A stretch of DNA of 64,000 nt, from NCBI GenBank assembly GCA_002104905.1, contig MCFE01000189.1:1-64000 (forward strand). The letters run 5' to 3'. Below the pieces are notes generated by a model. The model ran no database searches, was not told the origin of the DNA, and saw only the letters and a list, made by a program, of their open reading frames with translations. Source of the stretch: Basidiobolus meristosporus CBS 931.73 (taxonomy: Eukaryota > Basidiobolomycota > Basidiobolomycetes > Basidiobolales > Basidiobolaceae). Shown piece by piece: positions 47,987-59,022 of the stretch (positions are counted from its first letter, which is position 1; each line of letters begins with the position of its first letter). A program made the position numbers and the translations under genes.

Positions 47987-49666
47987 TTTAGTGCAGAAGT
48001 ATGGCAGTGACTAAAACTTGGAGGTTAATATAATCGATTTGAAGGATTCAAAGGTTGTGAAAGAGTGCTTGGAAAGTACAATGCTTTGAATAATATCCAA
48101 AGTTTCAGAGTAATTCACGAGTGTGTTGATTATGGTTGGTGCAAGTGGCATGTCAATCGATGCACCTTCGGCTTATATACGTGCTTGCCTCACTCGCTGC
48201 GAAAATAAATTGATTTTATTTGAAATTCTATGATGAAGCCTTTATCCGGCCTGAAACAGATTCTGCCGTCCAGAGCCCCGATTGGGCTTCAAATCCTAGA
48301 GATCCCATTCTTGTACCCCCCAACAAGTGGGAAAATACAGCTAGTTTCCACAAGTGAAATATTACTGCAATTTAATATGCAATTGAGCACAGCGTCTAAA
48401 TTTCGCAATCTCCGTCGTTGCCAGCATACGCAGATTTGTTCCTCAGTTTCAACTCGATATTTTTAAATGGCCAACTGATTAAGTGGGCCAGCAATGTCTC
48501 ATGATGCCAGAATCCCTGGAAACCATATTTAGAACTTTTCAGACCACTCAGCTGATGAAGCACATGAGCCGGATTTGGCATAGTTTTTCCTCATAGTCTG
48601 TCAAGGGGAACCCACCGTCATGGATAAATCCACATGTACCACAGGTCACACCCACAAGTCCATCCACATGATAAAGGTCATTTGCGAGCTGATCGTTTAA
48701 TCCCTGATAATCTCCAATGGCTCTGCCACTAAGTGTAATTAAACAGGAGCTTCTCGGATAGATAACACCTGGTCTCCGCTTATCTTGGGCGCTGTTTTCT
48801 ATCATGGCTATGTGTGTTTCTAACCAATGAAGAACAGCGTCGCGATCGGAGGAGTGGCAGCGCCGCAAGATCCATTGTTCCCTGGTATGTAAGTCGGATT
48901 TACTGCCAACATCATGCTATGCAGCCCATGTCCATACCGATTTGACTCACTCAGGCAAGGATTTGTCTTGAGCATTCTCAAATTACACAAATGATTCATA
49001 CCTGAGCAGCCCAACATCGCAATTTAGATATATTACACTCGTAATTTACGTCAGATGGGTTCTGCAAACAGGTTCCTGATACGTAGAGCGAGTGGCGATG
49101 GAGGCTGTCTTATTGCGAACAGTACTTTCCGAATCCAACTTGGCTTTCTTTGCACTGCTACACTAACCCCCTACAGCCCGCACTCAGTTCAGAAGGAGCC
49201 TAGAGAGTTGAAGCTCTTTGCATACAGTTCGGGGAGACTTGGTGAATGTTGAAGCTGTCCTGGGAGTTCTCCAATTGCACACATGCCAATGGAAGATATG
49301 TTTCACGCCGGAGCCGCTGTTCTTTTTGGTTGGTTTGACAGGCATTGCTCAACACCCAGGGCTTTGGGGGAGCCCGAAGACATTCTTGGCAGGGTTTCAT
49401 CAATGAAAAACCCCAACTTGAATCTGTGATTAAGGACACCCTTGACTCATCACCCAGTTGATGGAATACCCATTGATTGATCGTGATTCACTGAGGATTA
49501 CTGGCCAACTGGCTAAATGATTAATAATTAATTGTCTCCTGCCGTTACCAACTATGTTGACTTAGTAATCAACATCATCAGCAGTCAGTTAAATATTTTC
49601 AATATCTGGGAAATTTTCGAACCGTCCTTTAGCAACTGCTCTTCAACTTTGTTGTCAGACCTAACC
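47987..49666. other. Intergenic, coiled-coil gene to CPSF30 (divergent)
   Basis: About 1.7 kb between divergent starts. It contains an unexplained minus-strand coding-like stretch at 48548-48930 (described separately); no other gene is supported. Confidence 0.45.
48548..48930 (-). pseudogene. Coding-like relic, unknown family
   Basis: A minus-strand frame of about 127 codons is open from a stop near 48930 to a TGA at 48548. The composition is protein-like (AVLHWLETHIAMIENS, LVGVTCGTCGFIHDGGFP). There is no good start codon, though a CATACCAG acceptor-like site near its beginning could make it a terminal exon. I recognise no domain. A lost or decayed gene is as likely as a real exon. Confidence 0.3.
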
Positions 49667-50682
49667 ATGGGCTCGAGTATATTGGCTGTGCAAGATCTCA
49701 AAAGTTTTACGTTTGATTTCGAGGAATTTATAAAAACTGAACTAGGTCTCGGCTTAAACAATGACAATAAAAACAAAGGTAGCCTTTTCCTAAATATATG
49801 GTCTCTCCAACTCACACCTCATTAACCCAACTCGCTGTAAGATGCCGGTGTATGTAAATTTTACTTGAAAGGAAACTGCGCGAAGGGATCGAATTGCCAA
49901 TTCAAGCACTCGCGCGGAGAGAAGGCCGTTGTGTGCAAACATTGGCTTCGTGGTCTTTGTAAAAAGGGAGATCAATGCGAATTCTTGCATGAGTACAATC
50001 TAAAAAAGATGCCTGAATGTTGGTTCTACTCCAAATTCAACGAATGCAGTAACGGTGACGAGTGCATCTATCTTCATATCGACCCGGAATCCAAAATCAA
50101 AGAGTGTCCCTGGTATGCCCGCGGTTTTTGTAAACATGGTATGTGTGTTTCTTTTCGTTAAGCGAGCTCTTTTCCTAAACCTTGCCTTCAGGCCCCAACT
50201 GCCGACACAAACACGTACGAATGGTTGCTTGCCAATTATATTTGTCAGGCTTCTGTCCCCAAGGTCCTAATTGCCCGAATGGACAGTATCCTTTTGTGAA
50301 CCATGTCTTTTAGATGATTGTATTATTTAACTATCCTTAACCAATGACTTCTACCTTTTCAAGCCCTAAGTATGAGTTACCAACGCAAAACAAAGAACAA
50401 GTTGAGGCTCAACCGGCCGATGCTTCGCAGGGCGCTAACCCTGACTCCGAAGAGGTAAAGCTTACATTACATATCGAAACACTACCAACTATGGCTGACT
50501 TCCTTCATAGCAGCCTCAGCAGTTTCAACAGCAAGGGAATTATCGTCCTCGTGAAGAAGTTACCTGTTTCAAGGTATTCAGCATGAATTTGGTTGAGTGG
50601 TGTTGCATTTTACTAACGATACCAATTGTAGTGCGGCCAGAAAGGCCACTATGCCAATCGATGCCCTATTCCTCGTATGTGA
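49667..50682 (+). CDS. CPSF30/Yth1 mRNA 3'-end processing zinc-finger protein
   Basis: RNA-binding subunit of the cleavage and polyadenylation factor; in the family it recognises the AAUAAA signal. Six exons close in phase to 235 aa: 49667-49778, 49842-50138, 50192-50285, 50364-50454, 50511-50573 and 50632-50682. A short acidic N-terminus (FEEFIKTELGLGL) precedes five CCCH fingers (VCKFYLKGNCAKGSNCQFKH, VVCKHWLRGLCKKGDQCEFLH, ECWFYSKFNECSNGDECIYLH, ECPWYARGFCKHGPNCRHKH and ACQLYLSGFCPQGPNCPNGH). A Pro/Gln linker leads to a C-terminal CCHC zinc knuckle (CFKCGQKGHYANRC) encoded across the last intron, whose branch point is the perfect ACTAAC. Yeast Yth1 lacks the knuckle; animal CPSF4 has it. 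Confidence 0.94.
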
Positions 50683-51701
50683 GGGAGCCAAGCACGCTAT
50701 CTTCTGGTGCAACACGTCAATAGATAAATCCTCTCCCTTTAATTTTCAATTATTAGCTATCACCAGCCATCGGAACTTTATTCTTACTGTACAAAGCTTT
50801 TATTGGTGCCTGCCCGAAATCCATAAAATAAAAATATGCATCTTTAGCCCGAGATTCTTGATAGCCTCGTCATTGCTGAAGCCAAACTGCAGGGTAACGT
50901 AGGTGGTAGAAGTCGTAAATTGTACGAACATGAAATCAATACTGCCAAGGGTGCCTCAGCAATCTCAATTTAGATGGTGACATGGCAATTCTAGACTGTA
51001 TTTGTGGTGCTAATATGCATCATGGAGTGATCAATAGATTAATACTGGGCCAGAATGGCTCTGAAAATGGACTGGCTTCCCAATATCGTTTGATGAGATC
51101 GGAATCGTGGATTACTATATGATGAACAACACGATTCCTTTTCTGGGCAAAGGAAGGTTTGCCAATGACATAAATACCTTCACGTTGATATCTATCTTGC
51201 AAGGCGCACCAAAGCCATAAGCACTCTTTCGCTTACGTCACTGGCCGATATCCACACCCCATATGCTAGGCATGCTGTTGAGCCTGAGGTCAATCACAGC
51301 GCTCTCGATAAACACACATTCAAGCTGTAACCGAGTCGGACTTTTCTGGCATTGTACAAAAACGTCATTACTGGGAAACCAGCCCGAGTACGTCATTGCA
51401 TCTATATCAAGTTGCTCTGGGTAACATCAGTGCTAACATCGTATTCTGGATAGCATGCTGCATATTGCTTGGATTGGCCTCTAGGATTGCCCCAGTTTAT
51501 TCCAGAAAATACTGTAGCATTTTGATGCCATTCAGGATCATTATCAGTAAATCAGTCGTATTTTCCCTTCTCAAAACTCATTTAATATCTGGTGATTTGG
51601 AATACAAAAAATACATTTGTTCATGCACATATTTAGTATAGTTAGATCAATCTGGTCGATCACATTTTAAATGATATATGGTGGCTGATGACGAGAAAAA
51701 A

Positions 51702-51708
51702 TATATAA
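51702..51708 (+). promoter_or_regulatory. TATA box of the TPS-TPP gene
   Basis: TATATAA followed by GG lies 178 bp upstream of the TPS-TPP start codon, with a CA-rich, then pyrimidine-rich leader after it. TATA promoters are typical for stress-induced genes such as those of trehalose synthesis. I saw no CCCCT stress element close by. Confidence 0.5.
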
Positions 51709-51732
51709 GGTTGACGTACTCCCAACTCCAAT

Positions 51733-51770
51733 AACACACACACATACACACATACACACGCACTCACTCA
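51733..51770. repeat. CA-rich simple repeat in the TPS-TPP leader
   Basis: Imperfect CACACA/CATACACA run between the TATA box and the start codon, probably transcribed as 5' UTR. Confidence 0.75.
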
Positions 51771-51885
51771 GCAACTCCGCCTTTCCGTCATCCACTCTCC
51801 TCTTCGCTGATAATCATTTAAGCCCAGCAACAAGCACTTGACTTTCCTGAATTCAACCTCAACTACCACATTGCCCAACATAAAG

Positions 51886-54386
51886 ATGCCTACCGAATCT
51901 ACTTCTCCAACCACTGGCCAATCGAACTTACGCTTGCTTGTGGTATCTAATCGCTTACCGGTCACTATATCTAAAAATGAAGATGGATACCAATTCAAAA
52001 TGAGCTCAGGTGGCTTGGTTTCTGCTCTAAGCGGATTGAAAAAGATGATGACGTTCACATGGATCGGTTGGCCAGGTAAGCTATACTGTGCAAGCCCCAC
52101 CTCTCTGCTGATCAAAAGCTAAAAGCCTTTTTTTTTAGGAATCGATATCCCTGAGGATGAACGTGAGGAGGTACGCAAAAAGCTCTTGGAGGAGCACTCG
52201 TGCCTTCCAGTCTTCTTGGACGATGAAACTGCAGACAAGCACTATAACGGGTTTTCTAACAGGTAAGCTGGAGGGAGTTCATGGCACGTGTCTTTATTCG
52301 GTTTTTCTGATGCAGTTGTTACGTAGTATTCTCTGGCCTTTGTTCCATTATCACCCAGGAGAAATCTCTTTCGACGAAGACGACTGGGAAGCCTATCAAA
52401 AGGCGAACGCTTGTTTTGCTGATGCCATCAATGAGATAGTCGATGACAATGACCTCGTGTGGGTTCAAGACTATCATTTGATGCTTTTACCCCAGCTCCT
52501 GAGGGAGAAGATTCAACATAAGAACAATGTCAAGATTGGCTGGTTTTTGCACACTCCGTTCCCAAGTAGTGAGATCTACAGGTAAGCCATTCACATCTCT
52601 TCACATACGGACCAAACCTTTGGCTAACTTTATTCACCTTAGAATCCTTCCGGTTCGCAAGGAAATTCTATTAGGGGTTCTCAGTGCTGACCTTCTCGGG
52701 TTCCATACTTATGACTATGCGCGTCATTTCCTTTCGTCTTGCACACGAATCCTTGGATTATCGACAGTTCCTAATGGTGTGGAATACGAAGGGAAACTAG
52801 TGCATGTCGGTACATTCCCTATTGGCATCGACCCTGAGAAGTTCACTGAAGGACTAAAGACGCAAAAAATCCAAGATCGAATTGCCTTGTTGAAGCATAA
52901 ATTTGAGGGGGTCAAGATTCTGGTGGGAGTTGATAGATTGGACTACATCAAAGGAGTTCCCCAGAAAATGCACGCTTTCGAAGTATTCTTGAACAATCAC
53001 CCGGAATTTATTGGAAAGGTGGTGTTGGTCCAAGTAGCCGTCCCTTCCCGCGGTGATGTGGAGGAATACCAGATGCTACAAAGCACGGTCAACGAGCTTG
53101 TCGGACGTATCAACGGGAGATTCGGCACCGTGGAATACACACCCATTCATTTCCTCCATAAGTCGGTTACCTTCGATGAGCTAGTCTCGTTGTATTCCAT
53201 TGCGGATGCGTGCCTCGTCTCCTCTACTCGTGATGGTATGAACTTAGTCTCTTACGAGTACATCTCGTGCCAGCAGGAGAAAAATGGGGTTCTCGTTCTC
53301 AGTGAGTTTGCCGGTGCCGCACAATCATTAAATGGTTCCATCATCGTCAACCCATGGAACACTGAAGAGTTGGCACAGTCCATGTATGACGCAGTTACCA
53401 TGCCAGATGACTTACGGAAGTCGAACCATCAGAAACTTTATAGATATGTAACCAAATATACTGCAGCCTACTGGGGACTCAGCTATGTCAATGAATTGAG
53501 AAGAATCAGCGAAGAATTTGACCACCACATGTCGCTTCCTAAGCTTGACAGCCAATCCGTGATCGACCGTTATAAGAAGTCCCAGAAGAAGAAGCTGATC
53601 CTTCTGGATTATGATGGCACCTTAACAGCTACCCATAGACTCCCCGAATTTGCCAAGCCCTCACCAGAAGTAATCAAGGGGTTAAAGAACCTTGCTGCCA
53701 AACCGGATACCTATGTTTACATCCTATCAGGTCGGGCAAGGGATCATCTTGATTCGTGGTTCCAAGACACTGGGGTTGGTCTTTCCGCAGAGCATGGGTG
53801 CTTCTACAAACATCCACTTAGTCTGAGAAACTTCGATCCCAACCAGACCAGTGAGGTGGAGAAAGGCAAGTTCGTAAAGCCAGAAACCAATGGCTGGTAC
53901 CGACTGGTGGAGCAAGTGGATCCCACTTGGCGTGACACCATCCGACCTCTCTTCCAGCATTACACGGAAAGAACTCCAGGATCCTTCATCGAGGAGAAGG
54001 AGGTGAATCTTACATGGCACTACAGAAACGCTGACCCTGAGTTTGGCAGCTGGCAGGCCAGTGAGTTACAAATCAACTTGGAGAAGTTGCTCAGTCATAT
54101 GGCGTTGGCCATCGTTCTGGGTAACAAAACCCTAGAGTTGCGTCCTTCCTCTGTGGATAAAGCCACTGCAGTAAAGGCAATCATCCGCGACCTGAACCCG
54201 AGCGAAACGGATTTCATTTTCTGTGTGGGTGATGGAAAGACCGACGAGGTAGTCTTTAACGTGCTGAATGAAATGGCCCAAGACACCATTACCGCCACTG
54301 TTGGGAAGAAGCAAACCGATGCTCAATATTATTTGGATGGTGTTCGAGAGGTCACCACTCTGCTCAAGCAACTGGGTGACCTGTAA
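51886..54386 (+). CDS. Bifunctional trehalose-6-phosphate synthase/phosphatase
   Basis: Makes trehalose-6-phosphate from UDP-glucose and glucose-6-phosphate, with a phosphatase domain for the second step. Four exons close in phase to 770 aa: 51886-52075, 52139-52262, 52327-52581 and 52643-54386. The GT20 synthase domain covers about 15-480 (LLVVSNRLPV, SSGGLVSAL, WVQDYHLMLLP, GWFLHTPFPSSEIYR, VDRLDYIKGVPQK, and SSTRDGMNLVSYEY near the UDP-binding site). The TPP/HAD domain (about 505-770) has the nucleophile motif DYDGTLT at Asp512 and Asp514, SGR in motif II, and GDGKTDE in the last motif. Both domains look intact by their motifs. The Met at 51886 puts a short Ser/Thr tail ahead of the domain. 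Yeast keeps the activities on separate Tps1 and Tps2 proteins. Confidence 0.94.
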
Positions 54387-55248
54387 ATCCTAATCAAGAG
54401 GACCATTTCTCTCGTGGATAGTGTACAACGTATTATGTTCAGCAGGCATGTCAATACCCAATACTTCGTCGTACCCATTAATAATTTCTAGTAACTACTA
54501 AACCTGCTACGCCTTTTCAATAATGTACCCCAACTATTACATGGTACCTGATGTAATAAAGCTTGATAAGGATAGAAACCGTCCATATCATCCCAATCAT
54601 TGTGGTCTTACATCATCCTAGCAATCATTAGTCCGAAATCGTGTCGGAAAATCATGGCGTTTACCTTTTCGGAGAATAGTTTTCGCAAGGCATACATGTG
54701 CGTGGCGTAACTGGTAACAGATAAGCGATCAGTTTTACGAGCGAGGCGGTTGACCAGTCACAAGCCTACCCTCAGATTGGTGAGGGATGGTCGGGCTGCT
54801 TATACCTTGGTAGCTGCAGGGAAACCAAGTAGCCCAAAGTTATGCGTGCTACTCTACTGACATCACCCCGCCTCAGGTAAAGCTACCCTTACACATCCTG
54901 GCTGGCCTGTTTCCTCGCTCTGAGAGGAATATTTGTTTACCCTGCATATCTTTCATGTGGCCCTGGCCAATTTTCAAGGCCTCTTGTTGCAAACCTTTGT
55001 CCAGTGCATAAAAGGTTTGCAGTTGGGAATACCTCGCCAATATATTGATGAAAATAGCCTCTGAAGGCAATTTGTGTGATTAAACTTGACCAATTCTGTC
55101 AAATGTCATACAAGCCAATGAGGATTGTCAAGTTCTATGCTATCCGTTATAATTCCCATATTGACAGCCATATATTTAGATTAACATGGATACTTAGACT
55201 ATAACTTTACGCTTTCTGTTGCAGATTTTGTGATTACACCCAAATATT
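54387..55248. other. Intergenic, TPS-TPP 3' end to copia debris
   Basis: About 860 bp. It holds a likely polyadenylation signal at 54555; otherwise nothing recognised. Confidence 0.55.
54555..54560 (+). terminator. AATAAA polyadenylation signal candidate
   Basis: AATAAA about 170 bp after the TPS-TPP stop codon. Confidence 0.4.
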
Positions 55249-55548
55249 TGTTGTGAAAATTTGTAATCCCACCTAAACACTCACCTAACTTTGTCACATA
55301 GATCATTACCTACAAATCTTAGAGAATTCTGAGCAAATTCCATGTTGGGATTTACTTGGAACATTTTCACCAAAACATCAGGTACCTTGACCATGAGAAT
55401 TCTCTAAGCTGTCTAAGTAGCCTCAAACTTTGCACACATGTTTTTGGGACCTTCCTAAGCATAGAATATATGCTTGTTTTCCCAAGATCATATAAAAATA
55501 TAAATAGCACTTTTGCAATCAATAAATCATTCAGTGAAAACCACATAC
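55249..55548 (+). repeat. Truncated copia LTR
   Basis: Begins TGTTGTGAAAATTTG and follows the family LTR through the GTTGGGATTTACTTGG word, a TATA-like ATATAAAAATATAAATAG and an AATAAA at 55522-55527. It ends at GTGAAAACCACATA, where the family continues ATCTACTTG but this copy turns into unrelated sequence. The last 40-50 bp of the LTR are missing, so no primer-binding site remains. Confidence 0.85.
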
Positions 55549-55874
55549 CCTATGAAAAATTATTGTGATGTTCCCATCAAAAGGCCATCACAGATTCTAA
55601 GTCCTGTGACTAAGAGGTATTGATTCCATCAGAACACTGTGCAAAGACCATCAAAAAATAACTGCACCCCAGATATCATAAAAAACTTAAAATTTTTCAT
55701 CACAACAATACAAAAGTAGCTTTTGAAGGGTTCTCTGCCAATTCTCTCACTTTCTGATCCCAGACACTCTATCACCTCCTACGTTTGTGTGCATTGATTG
55801 GCTATTGCCTCTTTTTTGCACTCCTTACTACCTGACTCAACCATTTCTCTTATTTTTCATGCAAACAAATTGAT
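55549..55874. other. Junction sequence between LTR fragment and decayed gene
   Basis: About 325 bp of AT-rich sequence with imperfect GTGATG/CATCAC words that could be one end of another element. No partner end is identified. Confidence 0.35.
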
Positions 55875-56989
55875 TTATTTCCAGTGAAACTTCAGTTGTA
55901 TCTCAATTGCCAATTGTGTTGACCTATACAAGTCCCTATACCCTACACTAACATTAAGCCCAACCCCACACTCAACAAGTAACTCCATTAAAATCCACCA
56001 CTCAATAAGTATTTCTACTGTAACACTTTGTTTCAACAACTTTGGCAGGAACCCTACAGCTTTATGCCATTGTTCATTCACTGGTTCCCATACATCCTGG
56101 TCTTCAGCCAGCACTGCAAGGTCTAGCTCTCCATCTGCCAGTCTTTGCAATAAGTCCTTACAATATTCAAGTGCATTTTCTTAAGCACTGCTCTTGAAGA
56201 AGTGCTGCAACCTCTTGGTGTGCCTATTAATGTTCCAAGATTCCACCAAAGGCATTGTGTTAACCTTTTGAGCTCTTGACATTGCTACTTTGTCTGTCAG
56301 TGGGATCTTCACTCTGACAGCAATGGAAGATGTGGAGGCTGTGGTAGACAAGTTGCCTTTCTCTGCAAACTCATCTACCTCACTGGTGTGTAGTTCAACT
56401 GGCTGCACTTCCAACTCTTGTGAAAACAGCTGTTTTCTTGTTGGTAATTCTTCTTGGCTATGATGGGATTCAGTCTGTTCTCAGCTTACAGCATTAATTG
56501 GCAAGAACTGCAGCTTTTTCCTTATGCTTCCCTGTCTCTGGCTTGGGTAGACTTTTTCCCTTTACCTTTTCCTTTATCACTGCCAGGTCTTCCACTGCTA
56601 CTTTGTCTGAGTGCTTCTTGTATCAAACTACATTTTCTCCTTGATAAATGCTGCTCTGATGCATCTGTTTTGGCCTGCTTGTCCCTTGCTGGCACTCTGA
56701 AGGCAGCCTGACACTTCTTTCCTGCTTGTTTCAAGGTCTCAGCCCATGCTGGCTCCTGATGTAGCCACTTTTTTTTATCACCGCCAGTTCCTTCACTGTT
56801 ACTTTGACTGAGTGCTTTTTGGGTAGAAGTTCACTCTTTCCTTGGTGAATGTTGTGATGGTGCATCTGTGTCTGTCTGCTTTTCCCTTATTGGTACTCTT
56901 CCAGCTACCTGATGCCTCATTGACACTTGTTTGCAGCTTTTGGCCCTGCTTGTAACAGGCTCTTGAGGAAGCTGCTGGTTTTTAGCCAT
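55875..56989 (-). pseudogene. Decayed repeat-bearing gene trapped between LTRs
   Basis: The minus strand reads protein-like from an ATG at 56989 (MAKNQQLPQEPVTSRAKSCK). One frame runs to a TAA at 56522, interrupted only by a TGA at 56831. It holds two copies of a basic, Ser/Gln-rich unit of about 69 codons: QEP...K...DAPSQHSPRKE and QEP...K...DASEQHLSRRK, each followed by QxALxQSxSxGxxGxDK. A second frame then continues (SQEELPTRKQLFSQELEVQP to 56181, then after one stop KDLLQRLADGELDLAVLAED to 55875). The downstream half is acidic to hydrophobic. I recognise no domain. Its upstream side is cut at 57004 by the LTR of copia B. It may be part of a larger mobile element. Confidence 0.5.
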
Positions 56990-57004
56990 TGCTCCCTTGT
57001 TCTT

Positions 57005-57352
57005 GTTGTAAAAATTTGTAGTTCCACCTAAATATTCACCTAACTTAGTCACTTAGATCATTACCTCCAAATCATAGGAAATACTGACCAAAATCCTTGT
57101 TGGGATTTACTTAGAATATTCTCACCAAAATAAGAGGTACCCAGAACATGAAAATTCTCAAGGTTCTCCAAGCAGCCCCAAACTTTGCACTCATGTTCTT
57201 TGGAGCTTCCTGGATCTATTGTACATCTTCATTATGTTAAAACTAAGTGAACGTATAAATACCACCTTAACATTCAATAAATCATTAAGTGAAAACCACA
57301 TAATCTACTTGCTCTACCAATCACTTCCAATATCTCCAAGACTCTTACAACA
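57005..57352 (+). repeat. 5' LTR of copia B
   Basis: 348 bp from TGTTGTAAAAATTTG to CTTACAACA with inverted ends TGTTGTA...TACAACA. A TATA-like CGTATAAATACC lies at 57251-57262 and an AATAAA at 57276-57281, the usual U3/R layout. The primer-binding site follows without a gap. Confidence 0.9.
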
Positions 57353-57364
57353 GGTTATGAGCCC
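57353..57364 (+). other. Primer-binding site, half-tRNA(iMet) type
   Basis: GGTTATGAGCCC directly follows the LTR and is the exact complement of the initiator tRNA-Met anticodon stem-loop, as in remnant A. Confidence 0.8.
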
Positions 57365-57382
57365 AAGCAGTCGCTCTCTGCA

Positions 57383-59022
57383 ATGTCTACTACTGCTATT
57401 ACTGGAATTTTACCCTCTGCTGAAAAGTTGGATGGATATAATTACCAAGTGTGGAAGGTGAAGATGAAGATGCCGCTACAAGTGAGAGGTCTTTGGGATA
57501 TTGTCATGAGAAAAGAATGCCCTCCTAAAAATGTGGGAGAGGAAGCGTTAAAGTACCAGAAGAAAGAACAAAGTGCCTTTAACTGCATTTGCCTTAATGT
57601 TAAAGATAAAATGGCTAATTCTATGCTTAAGAGTAAAAACAGCAAAAAATGCCTGAAAGACATTAGAAGACACCTACCAGGCATGTTCAGCTGCTAAGAA
57701 AATGTACCTGAGACAAAAATATTTTACTGCAGAGATGCAGCCAGAAGAAGAAATGAAAAATCTAATTAACAGAATTACCCTGCTGGTAGATGAGCTGGAA
57801 TCTGTGGGTGTACCAACTACTGATGAGGATGTGATAGTAAGCTTCCTGAATAGCCTGACAGACAGGTTTCAGGGCCTTGTATCAGCCATAGAGCCCAGAA
57901 CTGAAGATATGACCTTAAATAATATATACGGAACACTCCCAGATGAAGAATTAAGAAAATCAAGTGCAAAAAGAAGTAAGATGAAAATGCTTTAATAAGC
58001 AATGATAACCCACAAAAGACATACTCAAGACCCTACAAAGGCACCAGCAACCTGTTTTGCAACTACTGCAAAAGGAAAGGACACACATCAGACTGGTGTC
58101 TCAAAAAGAGACAAAATCAGCAAAAGGAGCCTGAATATGTAAATGCTGCAACAACTGAAGATAGACTAATCATATCTGCACTAAATATGACCACAAACAA
58201 GGATTCTCAGACATGGTACATTGAATCTGGAGCATCTCAACACTTTGCACACCAAAAAGTGCTTTTTACTCTATATCAAGATATTGCAATTAACAAGGTT
58301 TTCATGGATGACAATAGAACACTTGATACAGTGGGAGAAGGAACTACCCAAGTCAACCCAAGAAGCAGCAAAGGAAGCCATACACTGACCTTGAGAGTAG
58401 TACTCTATGTACCAGAAATAGCCAAGAACCTACTATCTGTAGGCAAGACCACTGCAGAAGGACTCAGTTTCAGCTTTGGCAATTCTGGATGCACAATCAC
58501 TGATAAAAATGGTGCTCATATTGCTTTGGGTACCAGTGATTAGAATCTTATACGTTAACTCATATTCCATCATATCTGGAAGCCAATATAAGTAACTTAT
58601 ATGAAGAAATACCAATGCTTTGGCACAGGAGATTTGGGCACATCAATTTTGATTATGTGTGCAAAATGGCCAAAGATCCGCTAATTTTGAGCACTGTGAA
58701 GCCTGCATATATGGGAAACAAGCCAGACAACTGTTGAAGAGCTCTGGGTTGATCAAAACTAAGAAAAAATTAGCTCTAATCCACTCAGATCAAGATACAA
58801 AGGAAGACTTGTGGCCAAAGGATACTCCCAAACAAAAGGACTTGACTATACTGAGACCTTTGCACCAGTATCCAAGTTTAATTTCATCAGATGAACATTG
58901 GCTATTGCAGCAAAATATAAGCTTCTTATTCATCAAATTGATGTAATAACTACATTTTCTAATGGAGAACATGATGAGGATGTGTATATAGACCAGCCTG
59001 ATGGGTTTGTTGACCAAGATAA
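57383..59022 (+). pseudogene. copia B gag-pol, internally deleted and broken
   Basis: Gag starts at the ATG at 57383 (MSTTAITGILPSAEKLDGYN). Frameshifts fall near 57620-57700 and stops break it, for example near 57993. A CCHC knuckle (CNYCKRKGHTSDWCLKKR) lies near 58055 and a protease-like WYIESGASQHF near 58215; its Asp is replaced by Glu, which should kill it. The gag-pre-integrase region follows, with CEACIYGKQ near 58690. At about 58790 the sequence jumps from the start of integrase straight into reverse transcriptase, so the integrase core and the start of RT are gone. The copy ends inside RT (DGFVDQDN) at 59022, where another LTR begins. It cannot be functional. Confidence 0.88.

Larger units (their letters stand above)
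50683..51885. other. Intergenic, upstream of the TPS-TPP gene
   Basis: About 1.2 kb without a supported gene. A TATA box and a CA-rich tract sit near the 3' end, ahead of the TPS-TPP start. Confidence 0.55.
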
